Shown: piece after piece, positions 30,232 through 37,548 of the stretch | Layout of the letters: the number at the start of each line of letters is the position of its first letter | Numbering within the stretch: position 1 is the first letter of the stretch | Origin: Bradyrhizobium aeschynomenes | GTDB lineage: Bacteria; Pseudomonadota; Alphaproteobacteria; Rhizobiales; Xanthobacteraceae | Direction: 5' to 3' | Assembly: GCF_013178945.1 (NCBI RefSeq) | Contig: NZ_JABFDM010000003.1 | Coordinates: forward strand, 558,001 to 622,000 | DNA length: 64,000 nucleotides | Position numbers and translations under genes: made by a program | Notes under the pieces: generated by a model | Databases searched by the model: none | What the model saw: the letters and a program-made list of their open reading frames with translations, nothing else | Told to the model about the DNA's origin: nothing

Positions 30232-31355
30232 CACGACCGCGTCTCCTCGTTGAATGTGATCTGTTGTCCGACGCTCAGCAGCTTGCCGCCGTCGGTGACG
30301 ACACGGTCGCCCGGTTGCAGCCCGGCGGAGACGACGATGGCGCCGGTCTCATAGTCCTCGATCTTGATCGGCTTGAGTGAGACGGTCTTGTTCGCGGCGT
30401 TCACCAGCCAGACCGCCGGTGTCTTGCCGGCGGCGGTCAGCGCACTCCACGGCAGCACGATGCGCTGCTCCGGCTTGATGAAGCCGGTGGCGCTGACGGC
30501 GCTGCCGAGGGTCATCTCCGGCGGCGGATTTTCGATCGAGATCTTGACGCGGACGGTGCCGGATTTGGGATCGATGGTCGGCGAGACCTCGCGCACGGTG
30601 CCCTTGGCTGTGACCGAGGGGTCCGAGAGCAGCGCCAGCGCCACCTTGGTATCGTCGAACTTCAGCGACAGCGCCGCCTCGTAGACGTCGATCACGGCGT
30701 CACGGTCGCCGTCATGCGCCAGCGTGAACACCGACTGCGCGGCCTGGGCGACCTGGCCGACCTCGATGTTGCGCGCGGTGATGGTGCCGCTGGCGTCGGC
30801 GCGCAACTCGGTGAAGGTCAGGGCGTCCTTCGCGGTGTCGCGCTGGGCCTTGGCGGCCTCCAGCGAGCCTTCAGCCGTGCGCAGCGTCTCCTGCGCCTGG
30901 TCGAAGGTCGCGCGTGTCGTGAAGCCGCTCGAGATCAGCGTCTGCTGACGGTTGAAATTGGAGGTCGCGACTTTCACCTGCGACTCCGCAGCCGCCACGG
31001 CAGCCTCCGCGGAATCAAGGTCGGCCTGTTGCTCGGCCGGATCGATCTTGGCCAGCAGCTGCCCGGCCTTGACGTGCGCGCCGACCTCGACGAGCCGCTC
31101 GGTGACGCGACCGCTGACCCGGAACGACAGGTCGGCGAGCACGCGCGCCTGGACGTCGCCGGTCAGGGTGATCGATTGCCGCCGCTCCGACAGCTTGACC
31201 ACCTCGGTTCGCACCACCCTGGCCGGAGGCGCCGTCGCGGCGGTCTTCTGCTCGCAGCCCGCCAGGAGCAGTCCGATCGCGGCGCAGCCGACGGCCGCCA
31301 GCAGGCGCGAGCTGGACGCGCGAAACGCAGGTGGAGATCGCGTGGGTGAGGTCAT
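30231..31355 (-). CDS. RND efflux periplasmic adaptor lipoprotein (first of two)
   Basis: 374-aa membrane fusion protein from ATG 31355. The lipobox 'IGLLLAGC' predicts acylation at C34. The barrel-sandwich halves are 'LTGDVQARVLADLSFRVSGR' and 'FTELRADASGTITARNIEVG', joined by a long alpha-hairpin rich in Ala and Gln ('LDSAEAAVAAAESQVKVATS'). It is a clear paralogue of the next gene, with the same domain order. It is the first gene of the operon, about 170 bases from the 30-bp dyad that probably binds the TetR protein. Confidence 0.9.
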   Translation of the reverse strand: MTSPTRSPPAFRASSSRLLAAVGCAAIGLLLAGCEQKTAATAPPARVVRTEVVKLSERRQSITLTGDVQARVLADLSFRVSGRVTERLVEVGAHVKAGQLLAKIDPAEQQADLDSAEAAVAAAESQVKVATSNFNRQQTLISSGFTTRATFDQAQETLRTAEGSLEAAKAQRDTAKDALTFTELRADASGTITARNIEVGQVAQAAQSVFTLAHDGDRDAVIDVYEAALSLKFDDTKVALALLSDPSVTAKGTVREVSPTIDPKSGTVRVKISIENPPPEMTLGSAVSATGFIKPEQRIVLPWSALTAAGKTPAVWLVNAANKTVSLKPIKIEDYETGAIVVSAGLQPGDRVVTDGGKLLSVGQQITFNEETRS

Positions 31356-31700
31356 GGTTGCACGTTCGAGCCCAAAGCAAGGTTGGCGGTCGCAGCTCCG
31401 ACCGGGGTCCGGGACCGTCGGTCTGGCGCGTCCGGACGGAGGGGACGGTTGCCGCAATCAGCCGATGAACCCGAACCGGGCGTTGCCCGTTGGGAGGTTC
31501 ACGGCCGTAGGGGAACAAGCTGAGCACCATCCCCTTGACAGCACGTGAATTAGACAATCATTTCTAGAAAAAAATGTCTAGTAACATTCCTGTTGACGGG
31601 TTTAAAATAACGCATGCCAGCCAATCCGCCGGAAGGCCGGTCGGGATGACGCCTTTGCGGGAGACTCCCGCGAACTGCGAAACCAGAGTGTGAACGTGAC
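31356..31700. promoter_or_regulatory. Divergent control region of the efflux operon and the TetR gene
   Basis: 345 bases between the two divergent starts. An AT-rich core (about 31548-31615) contrasts with the GC-rich flanks. A TTGACA (31535-31540) lies just left of the dyad on the plus strand and a TTGACG at 31593-31598; neither has a convincing -10 at normal spacing. The dyad is listed separately. Confidence 0.5.
31551..31580. promoter_or_regulatory. 30-bp symmetric dyad, probable TetR operator
   Basis: TAGACA (31551-31556) and TGTCTA (31575-31580) are exact reverse complements, each separated by six bases from a central palindrome TCTAGA (31563-31568). The threefold 6-6-6-6-6 symmetry fits a dimeric or paired-dimer TetR repressor. 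Its place in the shared intergenic region suggests control of both the efflux operon and the regulator gene. Confidence 0.65.
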
Positions 31701-32339
31701 GTGCGACGAAAAGATCTAGCGGACAAACAGGGGGCTGCGCGGGCGTCGGCGCGCGAGCCGCGCCAGGCCCGTGGACGCGAGCGCCGCGAGCAACTGCTCG
31801 ATGCCGCAGCCGCCCTCATCGCGGAATCCGGCCTCGCGGCCGTGAGCATGCACGCCGCAGCCGAGCGCGCCGGCGCCTCGATCGGCTCGGTCTATCACTT
31901 CTTCCGCGACAAGGGGCAGATGCTCGACGCTCTCGCCGAGCGACACGATGCCGAGCTCCAGCCGGCGTTCGATCGCGTGCTGCAGCGGAGCGATGCGGAG
32001 TGGGCCGCCCTGTCGCCCGCCGAGGTCGTCGAGCAACTGATCGGCTGGGCGATCCGCTACTTTGTCCGTCATCCCGATGCGCTGGCCACGCTCGACCTGC
32101 ACGACCAGACCATGCATGCCGAGTTCAGGGCCGTCATCGATCGCGTCATGCGCGCCAAGCTCGGGGAGGAGCTGGGTCCGCAGGCGGCCACGACGCTCGA
32201 CGCCGTCGTGCTCGGCACGCTGCTGTTCACGCGTGAGCAGGACCCGCGCAGTCGCGACGTCGTCGTTGCGGCGCTGCCGGAGATGATGGCGACCTATCTG
32301 ATCGCGCTGGAGGCGAAGCGGAAGCGGACGAAGCGGTGA
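31701..32339 (+). CDS. TetR-family transcriptional regulator
   Basis: 212-aa regulator starting at GTG 31701 (no ATG is available before the DNA-binding domain). The TetR HTH is at about residues 28-75: 'REQLLDAAAALIAESGLAAV', then 'AAAERAGASIGSVYHFFRDK', with the typical recognition-helix ending 'VYHFF.DK'. The C-terminal ligand domain is unspecific in sequence. Divergent from the RND operon, it probably represses it until an effector binds. The ribosome-binding site is weak. Confidence 0.9.
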   Translation: MRRKDLADKQGAARASAREPRQARGRERREQLLDAAAALIAESGLAAVSMHAAAERAGASIGSVYHFFRDKGQMLDALAERHDAELQPAFDRVLQRSDAEWAALSPAEVVEQLIGWAIRYFVRHPDALATLDLHDQTMHAEFRAVIDRVMRAKLGEELGPQAATTLDAVVLGTLLFTREQDPRSRDVVVAALPEMMATYLIALEAKRKRTKR

Positions 32340-32372
32340 GGTAAGGGCGGCGTATCGACGCGATCAGCGCAG

Positions 32373-33054
32373 CTACTTGAACAGCCACGCGTTCTTCCTC
32401 CGATGGATCGCCACCAGGTGCGGCGTCGCCGTGTCCCCAACCGGCTTGGCCGAGAGGACGATCTGATCCTCGTTGTCCCAGCGTTCGAACTCGTAGCGCC
32501 ATTTGCCATCCTCCGGCGTGCGATGATGCCAGTCCTTCAGGTTCCGATCGCGTTTCGCCGGGATGACATCGATGCCGTCAGCCGGCCCCGAACGGCTCTG
32601 TCGCGACGCGACCGACACCAGCCAGCGCTTCTCCGGCGACGATGCCGATTTCATCTCCGGTGTCGCCGCGCACCAGAAGCCAGTCGACGCCATCCAGGCG
32701 GCCGCATTCGAGCAGGATGAGCCCATGATCGGGGAAATAGCCGGTGAGCTGAAACTTGACGCAGCCCTTGGCGTCACCACTTGCGCATTTGGCGTCCTGA
32801 TTTCGATAGACGCGCGTGTGGCCATTGCGAAAGGTCAGCTTCAGTGCGGAGCCATTGCGTTGCGCGACGTTCGGGATCTGGGCGAGGCAGGCCGTCTCCG
32901 AGCGGTCGAGATCGCCGCGTCCTCGATCGTCGCTGCAGCGGCCGTCCTGCGATGGATGGTCGACGACGGAGAAGGCGGGCCGCTCCGCGCCCGCAGCGAT
33001 GCCGCTGATCAGGCAGAGAAACGACGCCGCCGCGACGCCACGCGTCCTGCTCAT
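32373..33054 (-). pseudogene. Secreted hypothetical protein interrupted by a frameshift
   Basis: ATG 33054 opens a protein with signal peptide 'MSRTRGVAAASFLCLISGIA' and a mature part containing 'ALKLTFRNGHTRVYRNQDAK' and 'DHGLILLECGRLDGVDWLLV'. Near 32645 the coding character jumps one frame: 'RGDTGDEI' is continued in the other frame by 'SSPEKRWLVSVASRQSRSG' and ends at 32373 with 'HRRKNAWLFK'. The joined product would be about 226 residues. Without the shift the first frame ends at 32578 with unrelated residues. It may be a real mutation or a sequencing error. Its start overlaps the stop of the small membrane gene upstream (TGATG). No family recognised. Confidence 0.65.
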
Positions 33055-33350
33055 CACAGACGCCCCGCCGTCGAATGCGTGTCGACATGATCTACCGTCG
33101 TGATCGGCAGCGGCTTGGAGGCCGCGATGCCGCCTGAATAGCGACGGCGGTGGCGCTGCCGCCGTTCTCCGTTCGAGTTGCGCTGCCGGGCAAGCCGTTC
33201 GACCAGCCAGGCCACGACGCCGACAACGGCGAAGCTCACCAGCAGCGAGACGAAAAGCAGCCCCAGATAGAGCTTCAGTACCGAGCCTGCGAAGCAGGCA
33301 AGCGCGATGAGCGCGGCAATGGCCAGCCGGCCTTTGACGGAGATCGACAT
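33054..33350 (-). CDS. Small membrane protein, hypothetical
   Basis: 98-aa protein with two hydrophobic helices ('LAIAALIALACFAGSVLKLY' and 'LLFVSLLVSFAVVGVVAWLV', about residues 9-50) and a basic tail (residues 53-75, rich in Arg and His). The basic tail is probably cytosolic. Its stop overlaps the start of the frameshifted secreted-protein gene, so the two were a coupled pair. No family recognised. Confidence 0.7.
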   Translation of the reverse strand: MSISVKGRLAIAALIALACFAGSVLKLYLGLLFVSLLVSFAVVGVVAWLVERLARQRNSNGERRQRHRRRYSGGIAASKPLPITTVDHVDTHSTAGRL

Positions 33351-33869
33351 GATGGGGCGTTTCGCTAAGAGCTGATTGTTGGCGCCACTGTAGCGTCATC
33401 ATGCCTGCCGCCAAGCCGCGTCCAGATGGGTGGTAAATTTTGCCGCAAGGTCATGCCGACAATCGAACGTGCTCGAACTCATTCGTCGTCGCACGCGTAG
33501 CAGTTCAACTGCCCGTTGCGAAAATCCGGTTGTTGCAGAGTTCACTTCGCGCAACAGTCGCGAGGGGACGGAGCTGTCTCGAGCCGCGTGCGGTTGCTCG
33601 TCGTGCGTGTGTTGATTGTCGCAGACGAGGTCTGCACGGCTTCACCGCAAATGCGCGTCGCAATGACCGCGGAGAGAGCTTCATTCGTCGTTGTCATCCC
33701 GGCGACGTTGCAGCGGACGCAGAGCGTCGTCGGGTGCGAGCCGGGTCCACAGCCATCGAACGTCACGGGACGGGCCGCCGTCAGCTCGCCTGCCGGCGCA
33801 GTCGATGTCCTTGGCGGAAGCGATGCCGCCACTGCCTGCCGAGGCATCTCCATCGCGTGCGCGGCCAGG
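33351..33869. other. Intergenic, no supported gene
   Basis: About 520 bases with no protein-like frame having a usable start. Part of it (about 33550-33720) resembles sequence I recall from dispersed intergenic blocks in Bradyrhizobium, so it may belong to the same composite repeat as the next feature. Confidence 0.35.
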
Positions 33870-34330
33870 CGATTTTCGCAAATCGTTTCAGGCTGATTTG
33901 CCCTGTCCAGTCTCTCGGCGAAAAATATTCGTCTTTCGTTTTATCGGAAGATGTGGTTGTCTGTCGCCATCCCGCCTCGTGAAGAGGGACGTACGCGTCG
34001 TCACGATACGTGAGGTGGGGAGCGGTGGCCGCGAAAGGCAGCGTGTGACGATCGCTGTGGCGCGGACGCGAAATTGCGTGGTCCTGGCGCCCCGATGCTG
34101 GCGCCAAGCCCTGCGGGGATGATGATCCGCTGGGTGACGGTGGCTAACAAGCCGGACACCGAGGAGAGCGCGACATAAGCGTGAAGACCATCGCGCAGGG
34201 AGGGCCGGGTCTGTCCGGCTGTACCTGTGGTTCCTGCCCCGTGCAATTTTTTCGCACGGGGGCCACGGGCCTCAGCCGAGGTCCGGCCTTCCCTGCGCCC
34301 TCTCGTTTGATGGGGCGGACATGACGCACA
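33870..34330. repeat. Long dispersed, highly structured intergenic repeat
   Basis: The stretch contains blocks that I recall as recurring in Bradyrhizobium, Rhodopseudomonas and Nitrobacter intergenic DNA: a 'GTCCTGGCGCCCCGATGCTG' block near 34080, 'GGTGACGGTGGCTAACAAGC' from 34133, and the closing 'GGCCTTCCCTGCGCCCTCTC' from 34286. Base pairing is visible directly. GCGCAGGGAGGGCCGG (34193-34208) pairs with CCGGCCTTCCCTGCGC (34283-34298) with one wobble, enclosing CCCCGTGC/GCACGGGG (34237-34244 with 34254-34261). No protein is supported here. The dispersed nature rests on memory; the outer limits are approximate. Confidence 0.65.
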
Positions 34331-34491
34331 ACCCGGACCGATGGGCCGCGGGAACGCCGTGGTGCGACGTCTCCTTGCCGACGAACGATGTAAGTAAAGA
34401 GCGGCTGGCCTGCCGCGCGTGAGCTCGTCGCGACGCTGCACGCGGCGAGATCAGTTGTTTGAGATGTGAAGCAGGACGACAGACGACGCCG

Positions 34492-35676
34492 CTATTGCGC
34501 GCCGGCCCAGGCCGCGAGCACGGCGCGCTCCTCGCCGGTGATCTCGGTGATGTTGCCGGGTGGCATGGCGCTCGACCAGGCGGCGTTGCGCGCGATCAGC
34601 CGCGCGTTGCGCTGGATGTTGTCGGCGTTGTCCAGCAGCACGCCCTTGGGCGCCGCGACGATGCCGTCCCACACCGGCTCGGCGGCGTGGCACATGCTGC
34701 AGCGGGAGGTCACGATCTCCTCGACCTGCGCGAAGCTCGGCCGCGCCGTCGCGGCCGTCCTGGTATCGCGCGGACCGGCGGCCGACAGCAGCAGGATGGC
34801 GATCATGCCGGCTGCGGCCACGCCCCACACCCACCATGGCGATGGATTGCCCTTGTGGCGCTCGTTGAAGAAATGGCGGATGACCGGGCCAAGCGCCAGT
34901 ATGATGGCGACGATGGCCCAGTTGTAGCGGGTGCCGAACAAGAGCGGATAGTGATTGCTGATCATCAGCACGACGACCGGCAGGGTCAGGTAGTTGTTGT
35001 GGACCGAGCGCTCCTTGCCGGCCTTGCCGAGCCTGGGGTCGGGCGCCTGGCCCGCCAGCAGCGCCGCGACGATCTTCTTCTGGTTGGGAATGATCACCGC
35101 GAACACGTTGGCGACCATGATGGTGCCGATGATGGCGCCGATCTGGTTGAAGGCGCCACGGCCGCTCAGGACATGGGTGAAGGCGTAGGTGAGTGCGACC
35201 AGGAAGACGTAGCCGCCGATGGCGAACGGCAGCTCGTGCTTCGCGAGCCCGCTGCGGCAGGCGGCCTCGTAGAGCAGCCACGCCAGTGCCAGCGAGCCGA
35301 AGCTGAACAGGCCGGCCTGGAGAGGCGTCAGATCGAGGATCGACTTGTCGACCAGGAACAGGTCGGCGTTGAGATAATACACCACGATCATCAGCACGAA
35401 GCCGGACAGCCAGGTGGTGTAGGCCTCCCATTTGAACCAGGTCAGCTCGCTCGGCATCTGCGCTGGTGCTACCAGATATTTGACGATGTGGTAGAAGCCG
35501 CCGCCATGGACCTGCCAGGCGTCACCCATCACGCCCTTCGGCAGACCTTCGCGCGGCTTCAGGCTGAGGTCGAGCGCGATGAAGTAGAACGAGCTGCCGA
35601 TCCAGGCCACGGCCGCGATCACGTGCAGCCAGCGGAAGATCAGGCTCAGCCATTCCGATATGATCGAAGCCCACAT
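34492..35676 (-). CDS. puuD: Membrane urate oxidase PuuD with cytochrome c domain
   Basis: 394-aa inner-membrane protein. Eight or so transmembrane helices (DUF989 region, from 'EWLSLIFRWLHVIAAVAWIG') are followed by a C-terminal cytochrome c domain with CxxCH at residues 326-330 and a likely axial Met at about 371 ('SSAMPPGN'). PuuD oxidises urate to 5-hydroxyisourate, feeding electrons to the respiratory chain instead of O2 directly. It closes the route begun by the xanthine dehydrogenase and purine permease genes to its right on the same strand; a small rightward gene lies between. All hallmark regions are intact. Confidence 0.93.
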   Translation of the reverse strand: MWASIISEWLSLIFRWLHVIAAVAWIGSSFYFIALDLSLKPREGLPKGVMGDAWQVHGGGFYHIVKYLVAPAQMPSELTWFKWEAYTTWLSGFVLMIVVYYLNADLFLVDKSILDLTPLQAGLFSFGSLALAWLLYEAACRSGLAKHELPFAIGGYVFLVALTYAFTHVLSGRGAFNQIGAIIGTIMVANVFAVIIPNQKKIVAALLAGQAPDPRLGKAGKERSVHNNYLTLPVVVLMISNHYPLLFGTRYNWAIVAIILALGPVIRHFFNERHKGNPSPWWVWGVAAAGMIAILLLSAAGPRDTRTAATARPSFAQVEEIVTSRCSMCHAAEPVWDGIVAAPKGVLLDNADNIQRNARLIARNAAWSSAMPPGNITEITGEERAVLAAWAGAQ

Positions 35677-35800
35677 CGCGCGGTCATCTCCTTGTATGTT
35701 CTACTTGCGTGCGGATCGCGCCGCTCTATGTGTTCGTTGCAGTGGACTTCCGCAAAGCGATTGCGTTCAATGAGTTTGAAAGCAAAGCGGGACGGTTGTG

Positions 35801-36106
35801 ATGAAGAGACTGGGTCTGATGATTCTCGTGGCGGCGCAGATGGCCCTGACACACGCCGCAATGGCCCAGACCGCCCCGAAGGGCGCCGCCAAGCGCACCG
35901 ATGCCTGCGCGCCGATCGGACGCACCGAGGACGGCAAGCTGGTTTACTCGATGAAATGCGAGAGCATTCCAAAGCCGGTCGCGCCCGCGTCGTCGCCGCA
36001 GGCGGCCGCGCCGCCGGCGCAGCCCGCTCCGGTCGCCGAGCCGGAGCCCGAGACCGAGCGGAGCGGCCTGTTCGGCTGGTCCTACGATCGCCGGCCGAAG
36101 CAGTAG
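35801..36106 (+). CDS. Small secreted Pro/Ala-rich hypothetical protein
   Basis: 101-aa protein from ATG 35801 (a GTG one codon earlier is possible). Residues 1-22 ('MKRLGLMILVAAQMALTHAA') form a signal peptide ending in AMAQ. The mature part has a two-cysteine segment ('TDACAPIGRTEDGKLVYSMK', 'CESIPKP') and a Pro/Ala-rich linker before 'SGLFGWSYDRRPKQ'. Similar small periplasmic proteins occur in Bradyrhizobium with no known role. It points opposite to, and interrupts, the purine genes. Confidence 0.7.
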   Translation: MKRLGLMILVAAQMALTHAAMAQTAPKGAAKRTDACAPIGRTEDGKLVYSMKCESIPKPVAPASSPQAAAPPAQPAPVAEPEPETERSGLFGWSYDRRPKQ

Positions 36107-36123
36107 CGCAGCCATCCCGCACC

Positions 36124-37521
36124 TCAGACATGCTGGGCCGAAGATGCGGCAGCCGCCGCATCGGCCTCCGCGGCCTTGCCACTGCCGAGGCCGTTGAAGA
36201 ATGCATTCAGCAGCACGGCGACGACGGCGCACAGCAGGATGCCGGATTCCAGCAGCGGCTGCAGGTCCTTCGGCAGGTTGTGAAAGAAGCGCGGCGCGAC
36301 GAGCGGGATCAGGCCGAAGCCGACCGAGATCGCGACGATGAACAGGTTGAAGCGGTTGGTCTTGAAATCGACATTGGCCAGGATGCGCGCGCCGGTCGCC
36401 GCCACCATGCCGAACATCACGAGGCCGGCGCCGCCGAGCACGACTTGCGGCACGGCTTCGACGAGCGCGGCCATCTTCGGCAGCAGGCCGAGCAGCAGCA
36501 TGATGCCGCCGCCGGTGATCGTCACCCAGCGCGTGCGCACGCTGGTGACGGAGACGAGACCGACATTCTGCGAGAACGAGGTGTAGGGGAAGGTGTTGAA
36601 GATGCCGCCGAGCAGGGTGCCGACGCCGTCGGCGCGCAGGCCGCGCGAGAGCGCTTCGCGATCGACGGTCTTGCTGGTCATCTCGCCGAGCGCCAGGAAC
36701 ATGCCGAGAGATTCGATCATCACCACGATCATGACGATGCACATCGTGACGATCGGCACGAGCTGGAATTGCGGGACGCCGAACTTGAACGGGATCACCA
36801 GCGCGCCCCAGGGGGCGGCGCCGACCTTGTCGAAGTGCATCACGCCGAGCAAGGTCGCGAGTGCCGCGCCGGCGACGATGCCGAGCAGCACCGAGACGTT
36901 GGCGAGGAAGCCGGTGCCCCACTTGATCAGGCCGAGGATGAACAGCAGCACGAACAGCGCGATGCCGAGGCCCTGGAGCTGGCCGTAGTTCGGATTGGGG
37001 AAGGCGCCGGGCACGCCGTCGACGACCTTGGTGATGGTCGGCAGGCCGCCGCCGGCCCAGTTGATGCCGACGCGCATCAGCGAGATGCCGATGATCATGA
37101 TGATGGTGCCGGTCACCACGGGCGGAAACAGCGGCAGCAGCCGGCTGATGAAGGGCGCGACGATGATGCCGAACACGCCGGCGGCGATCACCGAGCCATA
37201 GATGCCGAGCAACCCGACATCGGGTGAGGCGGCCATCGACAGCATCGGACCGACGGAGGCAAAGGTGACGCCCATCATGACGGGCAGGCGGATGCCGACG
37301 CCGGGAAAGCCGATGCACTGCACGAGCGTGGCAAGGCCGCAGGCGAACAGATCGGCGCTGATCAGGAAGGCGACGTCCTCCGGCGGCAGCTTCAGCGCCC
37401 GGCCGATGATCAGCGGCACCGCGACCGCGCCGGCATACATCACCAGAACATGCTGCAAGCCGAGCGCGAGCAGTTTCGGCACCGGCAGCATCTCGTCGAC
37501 CGGATGAATATCCTTGCTCAT
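36124..37521 (-). CDS. NCS2-family purine (xanthine/urate) permease
   Basis: 465-aa inner-membrane symporter with about 14 helices. The NCS2 signature QNxGxxxxT is present in 'SQNVGLVSVTSVRTRWV', preceded by 'GTLLGGIFNTFPYTSFS', and the N-terminal 'GLQHVLVMYAGAVAVPLIIG' is typical of xanthine/uric-acid members (UacT, PucJ/K, XanQ). It moves xanthine or urate with H+. It lies 27 bases after the xanthine dehydrogenase gene on the same strand and upstream of puuD, so it probably supplies substrate for both enzymes. Substrate specificity within xanthine/urate is not resolved. Confidence 0.88.
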   Translation of the reverse strand: MSKDIHPVDEMLPVPKLLALGLQHVLVMYAGAVAVPLIIGRALKLPPEDVAFLISADLFACGLATLVQCIGFPGVGIRLPVMMGVTFASVGPMLSMAASPDVGLLGIYGSVIAAGVFGIIVAPFISRLLPLFPPVVTGTIIMIIGISLMRVGINWAGGGLPTITKVVDGVPGAFPNPNYGQLQGLGIALFVLLFILGLIKWGTGFLANVSVLLGIVAGAALATLLGVMHFDKVGAAPWGALVIPFKFGVPQFQLVPIVTMCIVMIVVMIESLGMFLALGEMTSKTVDREALSRGLRADGVGTLLGGIFNTFPYTSFSQNVGLVSVTSVRTRWVTITGGGIMLLLGLLPKMAALVEAVPQVVLGGAGLVMFGMVAATGARILANVDFKTNRFNLFIVAISVGFGLIPLVAPRFFHNLPKDLQPLLESGILLCAVVAVLLNAFFNGLGSGKAAEADAAAAASSAQHV

Positions 37522-37548
37522 GTGTCCCCCCAGGTCCCCAGAACGATC

